64,000 bases of DNA from Anoplopoma fimbria (taxonomy: Eukaryota; Chordata; Actinopteri; Perciformes; Anoplopomatidae), in NCBI RefSeq assembly GCF_027596085.1, contig NC_072469.1, positions 12,359,914 through 12,423,913 of the forward strand. Direction: 5' to 3'. Under the pieces are notes generated by a model. The model ran no database searches. It saw nothing but the letters and a program-made list of their open reading frames with translations, and was not told the origin of the DNA. Every line of letters begins with the position of its first letter. Positions within the stretch are counted from its first letter, which is position 1. Shown here in pieces: positions 12,328 to 22,833 of the stretch. The position numbers and the translations under genes are program-made.

Positions 12328-12829
12328 ATTTGGCCTGAGAGTCTCTGGGGCCTGATATGAGTCTATCTAATGAAACAGCCCATGGAGGAAACCCCAGACA
12401 GCCGTGGCAATAACTGTACATCTTGACCGTGGTCAGGGCTAATCGGTGGGAGGACAGGACCGGCTCCTGTCTCCTGTCAGAACTATCACTGTGAGGCTGA
12501 ACAATGGAGAGAATATAGAAGAAGGATCCACAGTGCAATGTCTACTGCTTCCTATTTTTAGTCCACCTGCTTAAAGGTCCCCTATGTTTTAAGTTCTATA
12601 AAATACTCTGCCCTTAATATTATATTTATATATTATATATTTTTTCCCACAAAATAGGAGGCACCTTCTCATTTTCCCTAATTAAAAAAATGTAGAATAT
12701 ACTGTATATATATATATATGCAAATATTTTCTTTTCCAACAGCTTGCTGGATGTGCAATGTGTCCTGCTTCACTGAAAAATGAAGTTTTAAATAACGTAG
12801 TTCGGGAACAATGACCACGCCCTGAACAC
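12328..12829. other. AT-rich non-coding DNA, no gene seen
   Basis: Contains the phrase AAAGGTCCCCTAT near 12575, often seen at the edges of fish non-autonomous transposons, and an ATATAT tract near 12705-12720. No second transposon end was found before the retroelement that follows. Confidence 0.35.
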
Positions 12830-12956
12830 CTAATTGTCTCTGCACAAAGTATTTAAGCATGACGGATCCATCCACTTCCTCCTTGACTCTGTTTCCTCAT
12901 GACGTGAGAATCGCGAGACAAACACAACAAGAACCCAAAACCGCTTACCCAGCACC

Positions 12957-14248
12957 ATGGACCAGGAACTCTTCCTAAACCCTTCCAACAACGAGCTGTT
13001 CGAAGAACACAAGCTCACTCCCGAAGTCCCGAGGCTCCAACCTTCTCCCACCATCCTTCGTCGCCAGCAACCTCGGCTACGTTACACCATCCACGTTCCT
13101 CGTGGCTCCCGACTTCATCCGTCGGCCCCTCGCCTTCCATCAGCCCCAGGGGGAGAACTCGACTTCGGTGGGCGAGGGACATCGTCCCTCCCCGAAGCTG
13201 CTCTCCCATCCGCTCGAGATCCAGGCGCTCGAACGACGGGCAAAACCACCCTGACCCTCCTTCACCACGCCGACTCTCCAACAGCCCCAACACGTCCCAC
13301 ATCTCCAAGTGGACAGTCTCCCATCTGAAGAACATACTCACCCAGCGCAACATCCCGTTCAATAAGTCCGACAGGAAAGCAAAACTTTTCAAACTTTTCA
13401 CGGACTCCCAACACACCTCCCGAGCACTTCCAGGTTCCCGGATTTTACTCCTACCATGTCCTCTTCACATCCGAAGCCGCTGCTCGAGTGCAGCAGTTAA
13501 ACCAGGGAACTTACTGGGGTACACTATACCCCGAATTATATTGCAGAGTCTTTGCAGCTCGCTCCTCCCTTAACTGCGAGTCCTGTGGCGCACCTTCCCA
13601 TCCAGCCACCACATGCACCCTCACAGCCCCCCTGCCTTCCACCGCCGCTCCTAGAAGACAGAGCCCCACCGGTTACCGCAGCCTGCCTCCATCATTCCCC
13701 CACCATCCATCATCCCAAAACCAGTCACCAACCAGCCAACAACCACCGGCCCTCTCCCCAAAGGGGTAGACAGGAGAGGCAGACCAGTCCTCTTCCAGGG
13801 CGGGAGAATGGTCTGCAATAACTTCAATGATTTAGGATGCAGCACCTCTAGCTGCCGCTTCCTCCACACCTGCTCCATCTGCGGAGGTGCCCACTCCAGA
13901 CCAACCTGTCCCCACAACCCCACCAAGCACAGCCTCTGTAAGTACCTCAATACACCAATCAAGGTCCAAGCTCTAGCTTCCGCCTTACAGAACCACCCAG
14001 ACCGCCAGTTCACCAGCTTCCTAATACAAGGTTTCACACACGGCTTCCACCCAGGTTTGCAGGTTAAACCAGAACAGTCCTATACATGCCATAATTTGAA
14101 ATCCGCCATCTCCGAGCCCAACATAGTTGACAAACTCCTGGCTCAGGAAGTCAAAGACTCTTTTATGATCGGCCCTCTCCATAGCCCACCTTTCCCCATA
14201 TTCAGAATCAGCCCCATCGGCATAGCTACTAGGAAATACTCAGGAAAA
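12957..14248 (+). pseudogene. gag-like protein of the Ngaro/DIRS-like element (frameshifted)
   Basis: The likely start is the ATG at 12957 (ACCATGG context, good Kozak match). The homology passes through several frames: frame 3 for the N-terminus (stop at 13326-13328), frame 2 from about 13283 for a segment with WTVSHLKNIL and NKSDRKAKLF resembling a SAP-like fold, frame 3 for 13488-13616, then frame 2 from about 13691 to the end. Two zinc-binding motifs are clear. CX2CX4HX4C lies at 13575-13616. A compound Cys/His cluster at 13814-13909 starts C-N-N-F-N and ends with CX2CX3HX4C, typical of YR-retroelement gag. A proline-rich linker separates them. The protein would package element RNA. The frameshifts show this copy cannot make a full product. 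Confidence 0.8.
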
Positions 14249-15110
14249 AGAGACTTATAATAGACCTCTCATCCCCCCACGGCTCTTCCATCCCAAGCAT
14301 CAATAGCCTAATCCCGAGCCCGGACTACTCCATGCAGTACACCACAATCACCAACGCCGCATCCCTCATTCGCCTCGCAGGTCAAGGAGCCTGGTTGGCT
14401 AAAGCAGACATCATCAGCGCCTTCAAAGTTCTTCCGATCCACCCCGAATTCTGGCATCTTTTCGGCGTCCATTGGAAAGGCTCTTATTACTTTGCAGTGT
14501 GCTTGACCTTCGGGTGCAAGAGCAGCCCAAAAATCTTCGACTGCTTATCCGAAGCTCTCTGCTGGATCCTGATCAACGTCCATAAACTTCCGTACGTCAT
14601 CCACCTCTTAGACGACTTCCTCACCGTCACGCCACCTTCCTCACCCCCAGCACACGGCCTCAACACTTTAACCTCAGCATTCAAGGAACTCGGTGTTCCT
14701 CTGTCTCCAGAGAAAACTGTAGGCCCCAGCACCTCCCTCGAATTCCTCGGCATCACCCTCGACTCAGTTTCACTCCAAGCATCCCTACCTACCGAAAAAA
14801 TCAATCGGATCTCCTTACTCATTTCAAATTACCTCCTGGCCCCCAAATGCACCAAACACCAACTCCTTTCACTGTTAGGCCACCTCAACTACGCCATTCG
14901 CATCATCCCCCAAGGTCGATCCTTCTTGTCCCACCTCCTTTCAGTCGCCGCCTCCGTCCCAAATCTCCATGGCCACGCCTCCCTGGACAAAGCATGCAAA
15001 ACGGAGCTAAAACTGTGGCACCAGTTCCTCTCATGGAACGGCATCTCTTTATTTTACGAAGACCACATCACCAAGCCGGAAGACATCCAGCTGTTCACAG
15101 ACGCAGCCCC
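14242..15110 (+). pseudogene. Reverse transcriptase domain of the Ngaro/DIRS-like element
   Basis: In frame 1 the domain opens with RKKRLIIDLSSPHGSS at about 14242, lying behind the gag frame by one base. The first catalytic aspartate is in KADIISAF (Asp codon 14407-14409). The catalytic pair is in LLDDFL, with both Asp codons at 14611-14616. LDD in place of the retroviral MDD/VDD is usual for this group. The thumb/connection follows with SLEFLGITLD (about 14734-14763) and HQLLSLLGHLNYA. The frame is open for almost 290 codons, so this is the best-preserved part of the element, and the catalytic residues are intact. Near 15100-15115 homology shifts to frame 3. It would copy element RNA to DNA, but its flanking domains are broken. 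Confidence 0.88.
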
Positions 15111-15529
15111 TCCATCGGCTTCGGCGGCTTCTACGGCAGCAAATGGTTTTCAGCCGAATGGCCGCACAAATTCTCATCCCTCACCCCTTCTTCAGCAATC
15201 TCTGAAATGTATCCGGTAGTCATAGCAGCCATTCTTTGGGGCCATGAATGGTCCAAAAAGACAATTGCTTTATATTCAGACAACAGCGCCGTCATAGACA
15301 TCATCAACAAAGGTCACATTGTCTAGACATAATGCAGTTCATGCGTAGACTCACCTTGGTTTCGGCCCAGCAATAATTCATCATCCGAGCCTATCACATC
15401 CCAGGTCACAAAAACTGCATAGCTGACTCACTTTCTCGTTTCTCTTTACAGAAATTCAGACGATTGGCGCCAGCCGCGGACCCTCTGCCAACTCCGGTCC
15501 CACCGTTTTCAGCGACCATCTTCAACTGA
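15090..15529 (+). pseudogene. RNase H domain of the Ngaro/DIRS-like element (broken)
   Basis: The domain begins with LFTDAAP in frame 1, the first catalytic Asp being in TDA. It switches to frame 3 for FGGFYGSKWFSAEWP, the Glu-containing ISEMYPVVIA, and the Asp-containing LYSDNSAVIDIINKG. Frame 3 stops at 15324-15326. Frame 2 then continues from 15323 with MQFMRRLTLVSA, a stop codon (TAA, 15374-15376), and the conserved C-terminal HIPGHKNCIADSLSRFS. Catalytic acidic residues remain visible, but two frame changes and the stop kill it. The frame ends at TGA 15527-15529, overlapping the start of the recombinase region. Confidence 0.82.
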
Positions 15530-15810
15530 CCCCGCTACTAGAACACCTAATCTCTGCCTCCCAAGACGCCATCCTCAACAGCGTCGCCCCCAGAACACTC
15601 TCATCATACCTCACCGGATGGAATAGCTTTAAAGCCTTCCACGCTTCCCTCGGCCTTCCATCCCTTACCCTCATCCCTTCTTCCCACGACCCCTTCCCTA
15701 CATCCCTTCATCCCTCGACCCCTACCCCTTCATCCCTCGACCCTTATCCCATCATCCCCTCATCCCTTCGACCCCCTTCCCTCACCCATCCCTCTGACTC
15801 ACATTCGTAA
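15526..15810 (+). pseudogene. Truncated tyrosine recombinase, N-terminal part only
   Basis: Frame 1 overlaps the RNase H stop by a few bases. It encodes a SAM-like core-binding start with NSVAPRTLSSYLTGWNSFKAF (in part), characteristic of tyrosine recombinases of Ngaro/DIRS elements. After about 45 residues the homology ends at the Pro/Ser-rich translation of a degenerate repeat. The frame stays open to TAA at 15808-15810. The catalytic R-H-R-Y residues are wholly absent. The enzyme would normally integrate the circular DNA copy, so this copy cannot. Confidence 0.75.
15655..15795 (+). repeat. Degenerate minisatellite with CCCTTCATCCCTCGAC-like units
   Basis: Repeated variants of CATCCCTTC and CATCCCTCGACCC occur six or more times with irregular spacing. 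They replace what should be the middle of the recombinase gene. The array ends near the last stop of the retroelement. Confidence 0.8.
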
Positions 15811-15812
15811 TA

Positions 15813-16415
15813 AATCAGTCATAACATATATCGTGATAAGCGTGGTCTTTGTTAGTGAAGTCATTTTTCAGTGTATGTGCACTGGAGGTTTCAAGTTTCT
15901 ACATAACCCTTGTATATTGGTTCAAACTAGCTATGATGTAAAATAATATAGTAATATTCATGTACATGTTTCCAACAGACATTTAAGGCATAAGAAACTT
16001 TCCTCCTTCAGCATATCAACGTAAAAACGACCTCTGCATGGACATCGTTCTGCACAGTGAGGCTCAAACATCACAGCAAAGTGACAATAACAAAACAAAA
16101 GAGTGTATTTGTTTCAAAATTGTGATAAATAGGACGTGGTATGGATGTGGTTAATACAAATGGATCCTTTATTTACATGTTCTCACAGAGTCTGGGGATG
16201 TTAATGAGGCAAACTTTTTTCACCAGAAAAACCACGTTGTCAAAGTGACACTGTGAGAGTATTTTCTCATCAGCCACCACAACACGAAACTAAACATCCA
16301 GTTAATGACCAGGCAAAGCCCAGCTGCAGCTCTGTCGACGAGGGAGTAGAGGTGTTATTTATAACGTGTATTGATATCATAAAGCCATCATCATATCTCT
16401 GACCCAACCAGGAGG
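15813..16415. other. AT-rich non-coding DNA, nothing seen
   Basis: No open frame, repeat family or RNA gene recognised between the retroelement and the family-A repeat. Confidence 0.5.
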
Positions 16416-16419
16416 CAAC

Positions 16420-16868
16420 CTCTGGTTCTAACAAGTGAAGCCCAATGTGAAAGTGCCTTAAACCTGCATTCTCTCTACTGGCCATCAGGGGGCGACTCCT
16501 CTGGTTGTATAGAAGTCTATGAGAAAATGACTCTACTTCTCTCTTGATTTATTCCCTCAGTAAACATTGTAAACATGAGTTTCTGGTCTCAATCTCTAGT
16601 TCCAAGTCTTCTTCAATACAGCATGATGTTCATTTTGTTAAATAGATCATAGAGCAGGGTATGCTTTAGGGTGGGGCTACCTAATGTTTGGCAGGTCACT
16701 ACCGCTACCAGAGCCGTATACGGCGTCTCTACGTCACTCCTTTAGCAGTCCAAATATGATCACTTCCGATCACTGGTTGCAAAAAACCAAGATGACGTCG
16801 ACCGAAATGCTGTACTCGAGGCTTCAATACGGCAGTCCACAAACCAATGGATGACATTGCGTCCAAGT
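16420..16868 (-). repeat. Dispersed repeat family A, copy 1 (near full length)
   Basis: On the minus strand this matches 27938-28385 over almost its whole length, including shared words CCCATTGG, GGAGGAGTGACGTAGAG, ATGGTCTATTTG-like, CTCATGTTTACAATG and CATAGACTTCTATACAA. The 3' portion has the CTCF-like word CCATCAGGGGGCG at 16482-16494, one base off the core. It has no coding capacity and no tRNA-like head. The family end is marked elsewhere in the window by CATAGACTGTATA. I take it to be a short non-autonomous DNA transposon or unclassified SINE of about 450 bp. Confidence 0.8.
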
Positions 16869-17739
16869 TTAAATGTTTAATATGTCTTTATCTGACATTA
16901 ACTGTGGTGTATAAGCGAAGTTGAGATTATTTGTAAGGAAACTCTAAACAGGTATTTTTTTTTTTTTATCCTCGAAGCCAAATTCTGGCTCTAATAAATC
17001 TGCCAATTTGTAGTTTTAAAAAAAATATTGAATGTGGTTCCTTAATCAGAGGGAGTTTAAAGGTGCATGATGAGCGAGACCACACACACACACACACACA
17101 CACAATTTGAGTCTACAAACTCTGTGTGTAGACACAGGTTACACACCATTTCGTTCACAAAGTAACAGACACCCACTCAATACACATCAAAAGTATCAAG
17201 TACAGGTAATATTACTATTGAGTATAAGTAAACAGACCTTGGGCGCTGTAAAGCAGATAACTTTTTCACAACCTCCCCCCCTCCAATTTGAGGTGGTTAT
17301 GTGTAAAATGAATTCAAAGTATTAAGTATTAAGGCTCTGTTTGTTTGTGCTGAGTTGATTTATTAACAACTTAAATATGGACACTCCTACTTTCTTCTTA
17401 AATGTTGTAACCTTTGTTGTTTGTTTGTTTGTTTGTCGCCTAAAAGGATGGCATCCAAAAATATATCACACAACCCTCTGCTTTGTTGTAACTAAATGCT
17501 AACAAAAGCTTTTTTTTATTCCTACTTAATTGGCATTACAGCACTGTGATTTCTGTGCTTTGCTCTCCCTCAGCTCCATGATGCCCAGAAACCAAGACCG
17601 ACTCAACTTGAGCGACGAGGAATTCAGGGAGGCAAAGTGCACACAGTTGCTCATTAGCGAGGACGTTTTTTAATTGCCAGTTGTGATAAACTTCTTTTAC
17701 GAGTAAAAAAAAAAGACTGCTGACAGTTTCCACACCCAC
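16869..17739. other. AT-rich non-coding DNA with (CA)12 at 17080-17104
   Basis: A short CA microsatellite and a T-run near 16955 are present. No gene seen. Confidence 0.5.
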
Positions 17740-18620
17740 CCTTCACTCCGATCCAGGTTCCCCTGGCCGCTCTGAGCATAATTTCCCCCAAAACTTGTAG
17801 CGATCGCGGTAAGGCTCTGACAGGACCGGCGTGGCGCCGCCTGACGGACGACGAGCCGCGGATCGCTGCATAATTTATGAAGGCAGATTTACAAGACGGG
17901 TTATTAGCTCCCCCTACGCTGGGCTGCTCCTCTGATTTACAGTTTAAGGAATCCGGCTATAACAAATAAGAACTCATAAACAAAATCAAACCGATGACGA
18001 GTTTGTTTGTCTGCGGGTGGGAAAACGTGCCAAACGGAAAGGAGGTGGGCCAATTAGTGGACGTCAGAGGGGGGGGTTGTCAATGACGCTGGGGCGCTCA
18101 GCATTCTGGGTAGGGGAGAGGTGTCACCTCCGCTGCCATCTCATTACTGGAGATGGATGTGATGCTTTTGCAGCGGCTGGAGCCATTAGGGGACAAATAG
18201 GTGGCCATCACGCGGGACACGGGACGGAGCCGGCTTCATCTTAATGAGAGCCTTTCTTACCCCTAATGAGCCTAACTAACTCTCCCCCTCTCTCGCCCAT
18301 GCTCTCTCTCCCTCTGAGGAGTTCATCCAGCCCCCCCCACCTCTGCGGGGCCCTGTGGTTTATGATGATGGAGCTCCGAGGGTAATATACATTTTAATGC
18401 TCCGTAATGGGAGGGAATGAAGGGATGGAGGAGGAAGAGGGAGAGGAGAGAGAGAGGGAGAAAAGAGAAAGCAGGAGAAACATTGTTGTGGATTAGAGGA
18501 GGGCCTCCTCTCTGGGTGTCTCAGCTTTAAATTAATGAGGAGGCTGAGCGCACCACGATAAATTTAGCTTTTCATGTTTAATTATGCCGCGACCGCGGCG
18601 GTTCAGTGAGGATAAATCAC
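17740..18620. promoter_or_regulatory. Candidate conserved non-coding block
   Basis: Unlike its flanks, this stretch has CpG-rich unique words (for example around 17800-17875), several TAATGAG/TTAATGAG and TAATTA-like homeodomain cores (near 18245, 18265, 18530, 18580) and few simple repeats apart from a purine tract at 18411-18482. This texture is typical of vertebrate developmental enhancers. No alignment is available, so this is a suggestion only. Confidence 0.3.
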
Positions 18621-19929
18621 ACAATTATTATGCCCCTCGCCCCTTTCGCCTGTGTTTTGTTTTTCTCCCCTTCTCTCTGTTTTCCTCCTCCCATCTATTT
18701 GTCGTTGTTGTTGTTGTTTATTCATAAGCTGATGTCTTTTTTCTTAATAGTGCTGGTTTGTGTACAAGGGGAAACAAGGCCTAATGTTCCTATCATAGGG
18801 AGCAAAACTCCCTCTGCGAGAGAGGCGGGGACAAATTGAAGAGAGGAAAAGTAGATCTAGAGGGAGGGGGAGGGGGATAAGAGTAAGAGAGACTTTCACA
18901 CATCCATTCAGTCCCTGACATGAAATTGGCAACATTTTCCTGCATGGGCTCCTGTGTGAGAGGGAGCAGGGAATGGTGAAGCGCCAATATCTCCACCTTA
19001 AGACCTCCTAGCGTTTGAGGTGAAAATGACGGTACGGCTGTGTGATGAATAGAAGCTGTAATATAGCAGGGTCAAGCACGTAAAGGGTGGTGTCCATCTG
19101 ACCAAAGGTGGCTCTGTGTTTAGGGAGTGAACCACAACACTCTCCTGATGACATGTTTGAATACTTGTTCATGGTTTTGCATTTATGCTAATGAGTTTGT
19201 TTTTCTCCTTACAAGCTCCGACAGCGAAGCTGGTCTGCTTTCACCCTATTAGTCTATGTGTAATCATGGCAAAACCTGGTCCTGGAGACACCTGCTGTAG
19301 AGGGGAGCTACACCCAAAGGGGTTCTGACTACTTAACCAGGTGTTCATACGTCCGATTAGTCTTCCTTTAGCATTGTTTTGGTCTCCGCCAACTCAATTA
19401 TATCACCCTTAAGCTGCTAAATGCTCCTCTATGTTCCTATGAAAGCACGACTGACCCAACATGCTGTTCAGTTATTCCTTCTTAAAGAAAGCACTTTTTT
19501 TTGCACATTATGTTGGCCTGCTGGGACTAAGTTGACTCCCCACTGGTACTAGGCAACAGGGGATTTTCAACTAAACAGCATTATGCAAGTAGTGAACTCC
19601 TTTAGATGTTAACATAGTGAGTGTCTCGAGAGGGAGCATATCTGTGAGAAAGTATGAAGCACTATCGCTGTGAAGGTAGCAGTTCAGTGAGTGCACAGTT
19701 CTTTTTTCTGTGAATAAAACTCCTCAAGATCCAAGCCAAGGTCCTGTTGCGGTCTCTCTTGCCACCTACTGATTCAAGTGAAAGGGGGTTAGCCCCGGAG
19801 TTAGCCACAATTTTGGACCCAGGCATACTTTTCTCATTTTAAGAACATAACATCTACACACATACATATTGCAAACATAAACAGGTAAAATAATATCCTG
19901 TATTGTAAAACTTAATTAGAAGACCATAC

Positions 19930-19931
<2 letters not shown>

Positions 19932-19978
<47 letters not shown>
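19932..19978. repeat. (CT)23 microsatellite
   Basis: Uninterrupted CT dinucleotides. Confidence 0.96.
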
Positions 19979-19980
<2 letters not shown>

Positions 19981-20751
19981 GCTCTCTGTTACAGTTGTAA
20001 TTGAATTGTTCCTCTTTCAGTAGGGCTGCTTATGTTTTCATAATCAAAAATGATACTGCCGTTTCTTTTTTTTTTTTTTTACAAATCAGACATATATTTA
20101 AATTTAGAATACGCATTTACAACCCTGCCAGCTTGTCCCTAACTGTGTCTGTCTGCCGTTTGCTGCTGAGCAGGTACTGGACTACTACTGAGAGTGAAAC
20201 AAAACAGTATTTTTAATCTGCTGTAAAAGCCGTTTAAAGAGGCTTAAAAGCTGCAGAGCCGCAGATAATTCTTTGTGGGTTTGTAAACGTTGATTGGAAC
20301 CCCTCACATTATGTGTATTCAATTGACCCTTTGTAAATAAAATATGTATTTGTGCAGCTTTACTTTATTAAATAATAAAATAAATAATGTATTTGTTCCA
20401 ATACCATGATCTATACACACGTTTTATTAAAGAATGCAATAAATCCACACACATCTGTTTTTTGGAAATCTCCTCTTTGGAAACCTAAAGCTAGTACAGC
20501 ATGTAGGTCGAGAGGCTACTTTGGGACGAGTGCATCATCTGAGTGGGACATGTCCACAGCTGTGGTGTCAGCGGCTGCATCAAACCACTCATTTTCATTT
20601 GACCTTGTTGCTCTCGAAGCAACATGACAGCACTCTACCCTGTACTCTCCTGAAGCTGAGCTCCCTGATGCAAATGTTTAAATACGTTCTCCCCCATCTT
20701 CTCTCTCTGCACAGCTCCTCCTGTAATTGCTTGTCTCTCAACAGTTTAAGG

Positions 20752-20759
20752 GTGTGTGT

Positions 20760-20842
<83 letters not shown>
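20752..20842. repeat. (GT)n microsatellite, about 45 units
   Basis: GT array with one GG interruption at 20760-20761. Overlapping frames encode poly-Cys-Val and are artefacts. Confidence 0.97.
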
Positions 20843-20845
<3 letters not shown>

Positions 20846-21789
20846 GTTGGACTGCAGTTCATTGTCAAAATGCTCTGGGCTGCATGCTAGCTTGCTTCAG
20901 TCTTTTTGTTTTTGCCTTTTGTTTTTTTTGAAAAGCAAATCAATGTTGATGGTTTTGACCAGCTCCGTCTTACCCAATTTCCTTCGGCCAATTTTGTAGA
21001 TTTCCAGTTTCAAATGAGTGAAGGGGACCCCTGTCGGAGCTGACTGATTGCATTTTCCACAGAGCCTCAGTGGCATGTTGTGCCCGAGATCATCCTCGGC
21101 ATCCTGGCATGAAGGCAATTTCCATAAAACGCACAACTACCCCCGTGTCTCTCAGTGTGTCCTCCACACGGGCGCATGCCAGTGCAGCTACACAAATTAA
21201 CACCACTGCTTCTAGCCTCTCTCTCACACACACAGGCTCAGTCAGAACCACGTCCAAGGCATCGTGGCTGCTCTCAGCTCTGTGCAGCACTCTAGGGTAG
21301 TGACATGTACGATCCTCTCCTGACTGTCATCAATATGCTAATCTGGGGGAATTAAGGAGTGAGGGGCTAACTTCTCCACTTAAACACACACCAAGAGGAG
21401 AGCGCGGGCCTGTGGAGGACCACTCAGTCACACCGAGACAGCAGTATGGAACCGCTCACATCAGCAGTTGATGGTCGTAGACGTGTAGTTATTATGTTAT
21501 GCTAGTGAAACATTACTGCGTCCTCAGAATGCTTCAGCAGAAAGTTTCAAACCGTCCTCGCAAATTTCTTGTTTATCATTTTAATTAGTAAGCGTGGCAG
21601 TTGAGTAGTGATTAGTTTAGTATCTGGCTATAAAGCAAGGGATCTCTGTCTGTCTGTGTTTCCTGAGCATAACTCCAAAACCGTTCTATTGATGGAGATC
21701 CATGGACGTGCATCGTACATGTTGTTCGGTGCATTTTGGACACACGTCACCTTTGATATTAATAAACATTCAATGAATTTGTCCCTCAC

Positions 21790-22833
21790 AAATAACCAGG
21801 TGAGAAAAGAACTGAAAAAGATAAAGGTGAGCCACGGATCCAGACGGCATCAGCTCAAGGCTCCTCAAATCCTGCGCAGACCAGCTGTGTGGGATGGTGG
21901 AGCACGTCTTCAACTTGAGCTTGAAGCTGGGCAGAGAACCACAGCTATGGAAGACATCCTGCGTGGTACCAGTCCCAAAGACCCCGCGGCCCAAGGACTT
22001 CAGCAGCTTCAGGCCGGTGGCTCTAACATCCCACCTGATGAAGACCCTGGAGAGGCTGGTCCTTGTGCATCTCCGCCCCCTGGAGAGCTCATCTTTGAAC
22101 CCACTTCAGTTCACCTACCAATCTGGCATCGGGGTGGATGACGCAGTCATAGGATGGTGCCAGCGGAACCGCCTCCAGATCAACTCTCGTAAGACCAAAG
22201 AGCTGGTGGTGGACTTCCGCCAGGGTAAACACTCTCCTCCGGAACCAGTGAACATCCAGGGAATGGACATTGAGATTGTGAAATCTTATAAGTACCTGGG
22301 TGTTCACTTGAACAATAAACTGGACTGGACTAATCACACAAATGCTCTTTATAAAAAGGGTCAGAGCAGACTCTATCTGCTGAGGAGACTGAGGTCTTTT
22401 GGAGTGCAGGGAGCACTCCTGAGGACCTTTTTCAACTCTGTGGTGGCATCAGCCATCTTTTATGGAGAGGTCTGCTGGGGCAGCAGCATCTCGAAAGCTG
22501 ACAGGAAGAGACTAAACAAGCTTGTCAGGAAGGCCAGCAGTGTGCTGGGGTGTCCACTGGATACGGTGGAGGTGGTGGGAGACAGGAGGATGATGGCTAA
22601 GCTGTCATCCCTGATGGACAACTCCTCCCACCCCATGCGGGACACCCTGGCAGCTCTGTGCAGCTCCTTCAGCCACCGGCTGATTCACCCCCAGTGTGGA
22701 TTCTTTACTTTTGTTTACTGCTTATTTGCTTATTTATAATACTTGTTTTGATCTTGTTTTTTGTTACTATGTCTCTTGTTCCCCGCTGCGGGAATAATAA
22801 AGGATTATCTTATTTTATTTTATCTTATCTTAA
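21790..22833 (+). pseudogene. L2/CR1-clade LINE, internally deleted ORF2 and 3' tail
   Basis: Homology to a fish L2-type reverse transcriptase starts near 21798 (VRKELKKIKV). It changes frame near 21832, then follows one open frame from 21894 to 22739. Recognisable parts are WKTSCVVPVPKTPRP, RPVALTSHLMKTLERLVL, then GVDDAVI (ending about 22152) joined directly to WCQRNRLQINSRKTKELVVDF, and SYKYLGVHLNNKLDWT with LRRLRSFGVQ. The palm core with the catalytic Asp pair, about a hundred residues in intact relatives, is missing by a deletion that keeps frame. A second deletion removes most of the C-terminus after HRLIHPQC. The 3' end carries CCCCGCTGCGGGA at 22781-22793, a stem-loop word, then AATAAAGGATTATCTTA and a (TTATCTTA)-like tail to 22833. 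This copy cannot reverse-transcribe. Confidence 0.85.

Larger units (their letters stand above)
12830..15812 (+). mobile_element. Degenerate tyrosine-recombinase retrotransposon, Ngaro/DIRS-like
   Basis: About 3 kb with gag, reverse transcriptase, RNase H and the start of a tyrosine recombinase in the canonical order on one strand. The block is C-rich and A/C-skewed, unlike the AT-rich flanks. RNase H runs straight into the recombinase with no methyltransferase domain between, which favours Ngaro over DIRS1 proper. At least four frame changes and one stop separate the domains, and the recombinase lacks its catalytic half, so the copy is dead. I could not find the split direct repeats expected at intact Ngaro ends. 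Both borders are estimates: the left from where C-rich sequence starts, the right from the last recombinase-frame stop. Confidence 0.85.
18621..21789. other. Non-coding DNA with microsatellites, no gene seen
   Basis: Holds a (CT)n tract at 19932-19978, a poly-T near 20068, and a long (GT)n at 20752-20842. A phrase near 19375-19440 (GGTCTCCGCCAACTC, then GCTGCTAAATGCTCC) resembles one at 54105-54150 and is likely another dispersed family. 20500-20640 and 21010-21250 are unique, somewhat CpG-containing segments. Confidence 0.4.

Noticed and set aside
12830..15812. Endogenous retrovirus
   Set aside because: No protease, envelope, retroviral integrase or LTRs; a tyrosine recombinase follows RNase H, so it is a YR retrotransposon.
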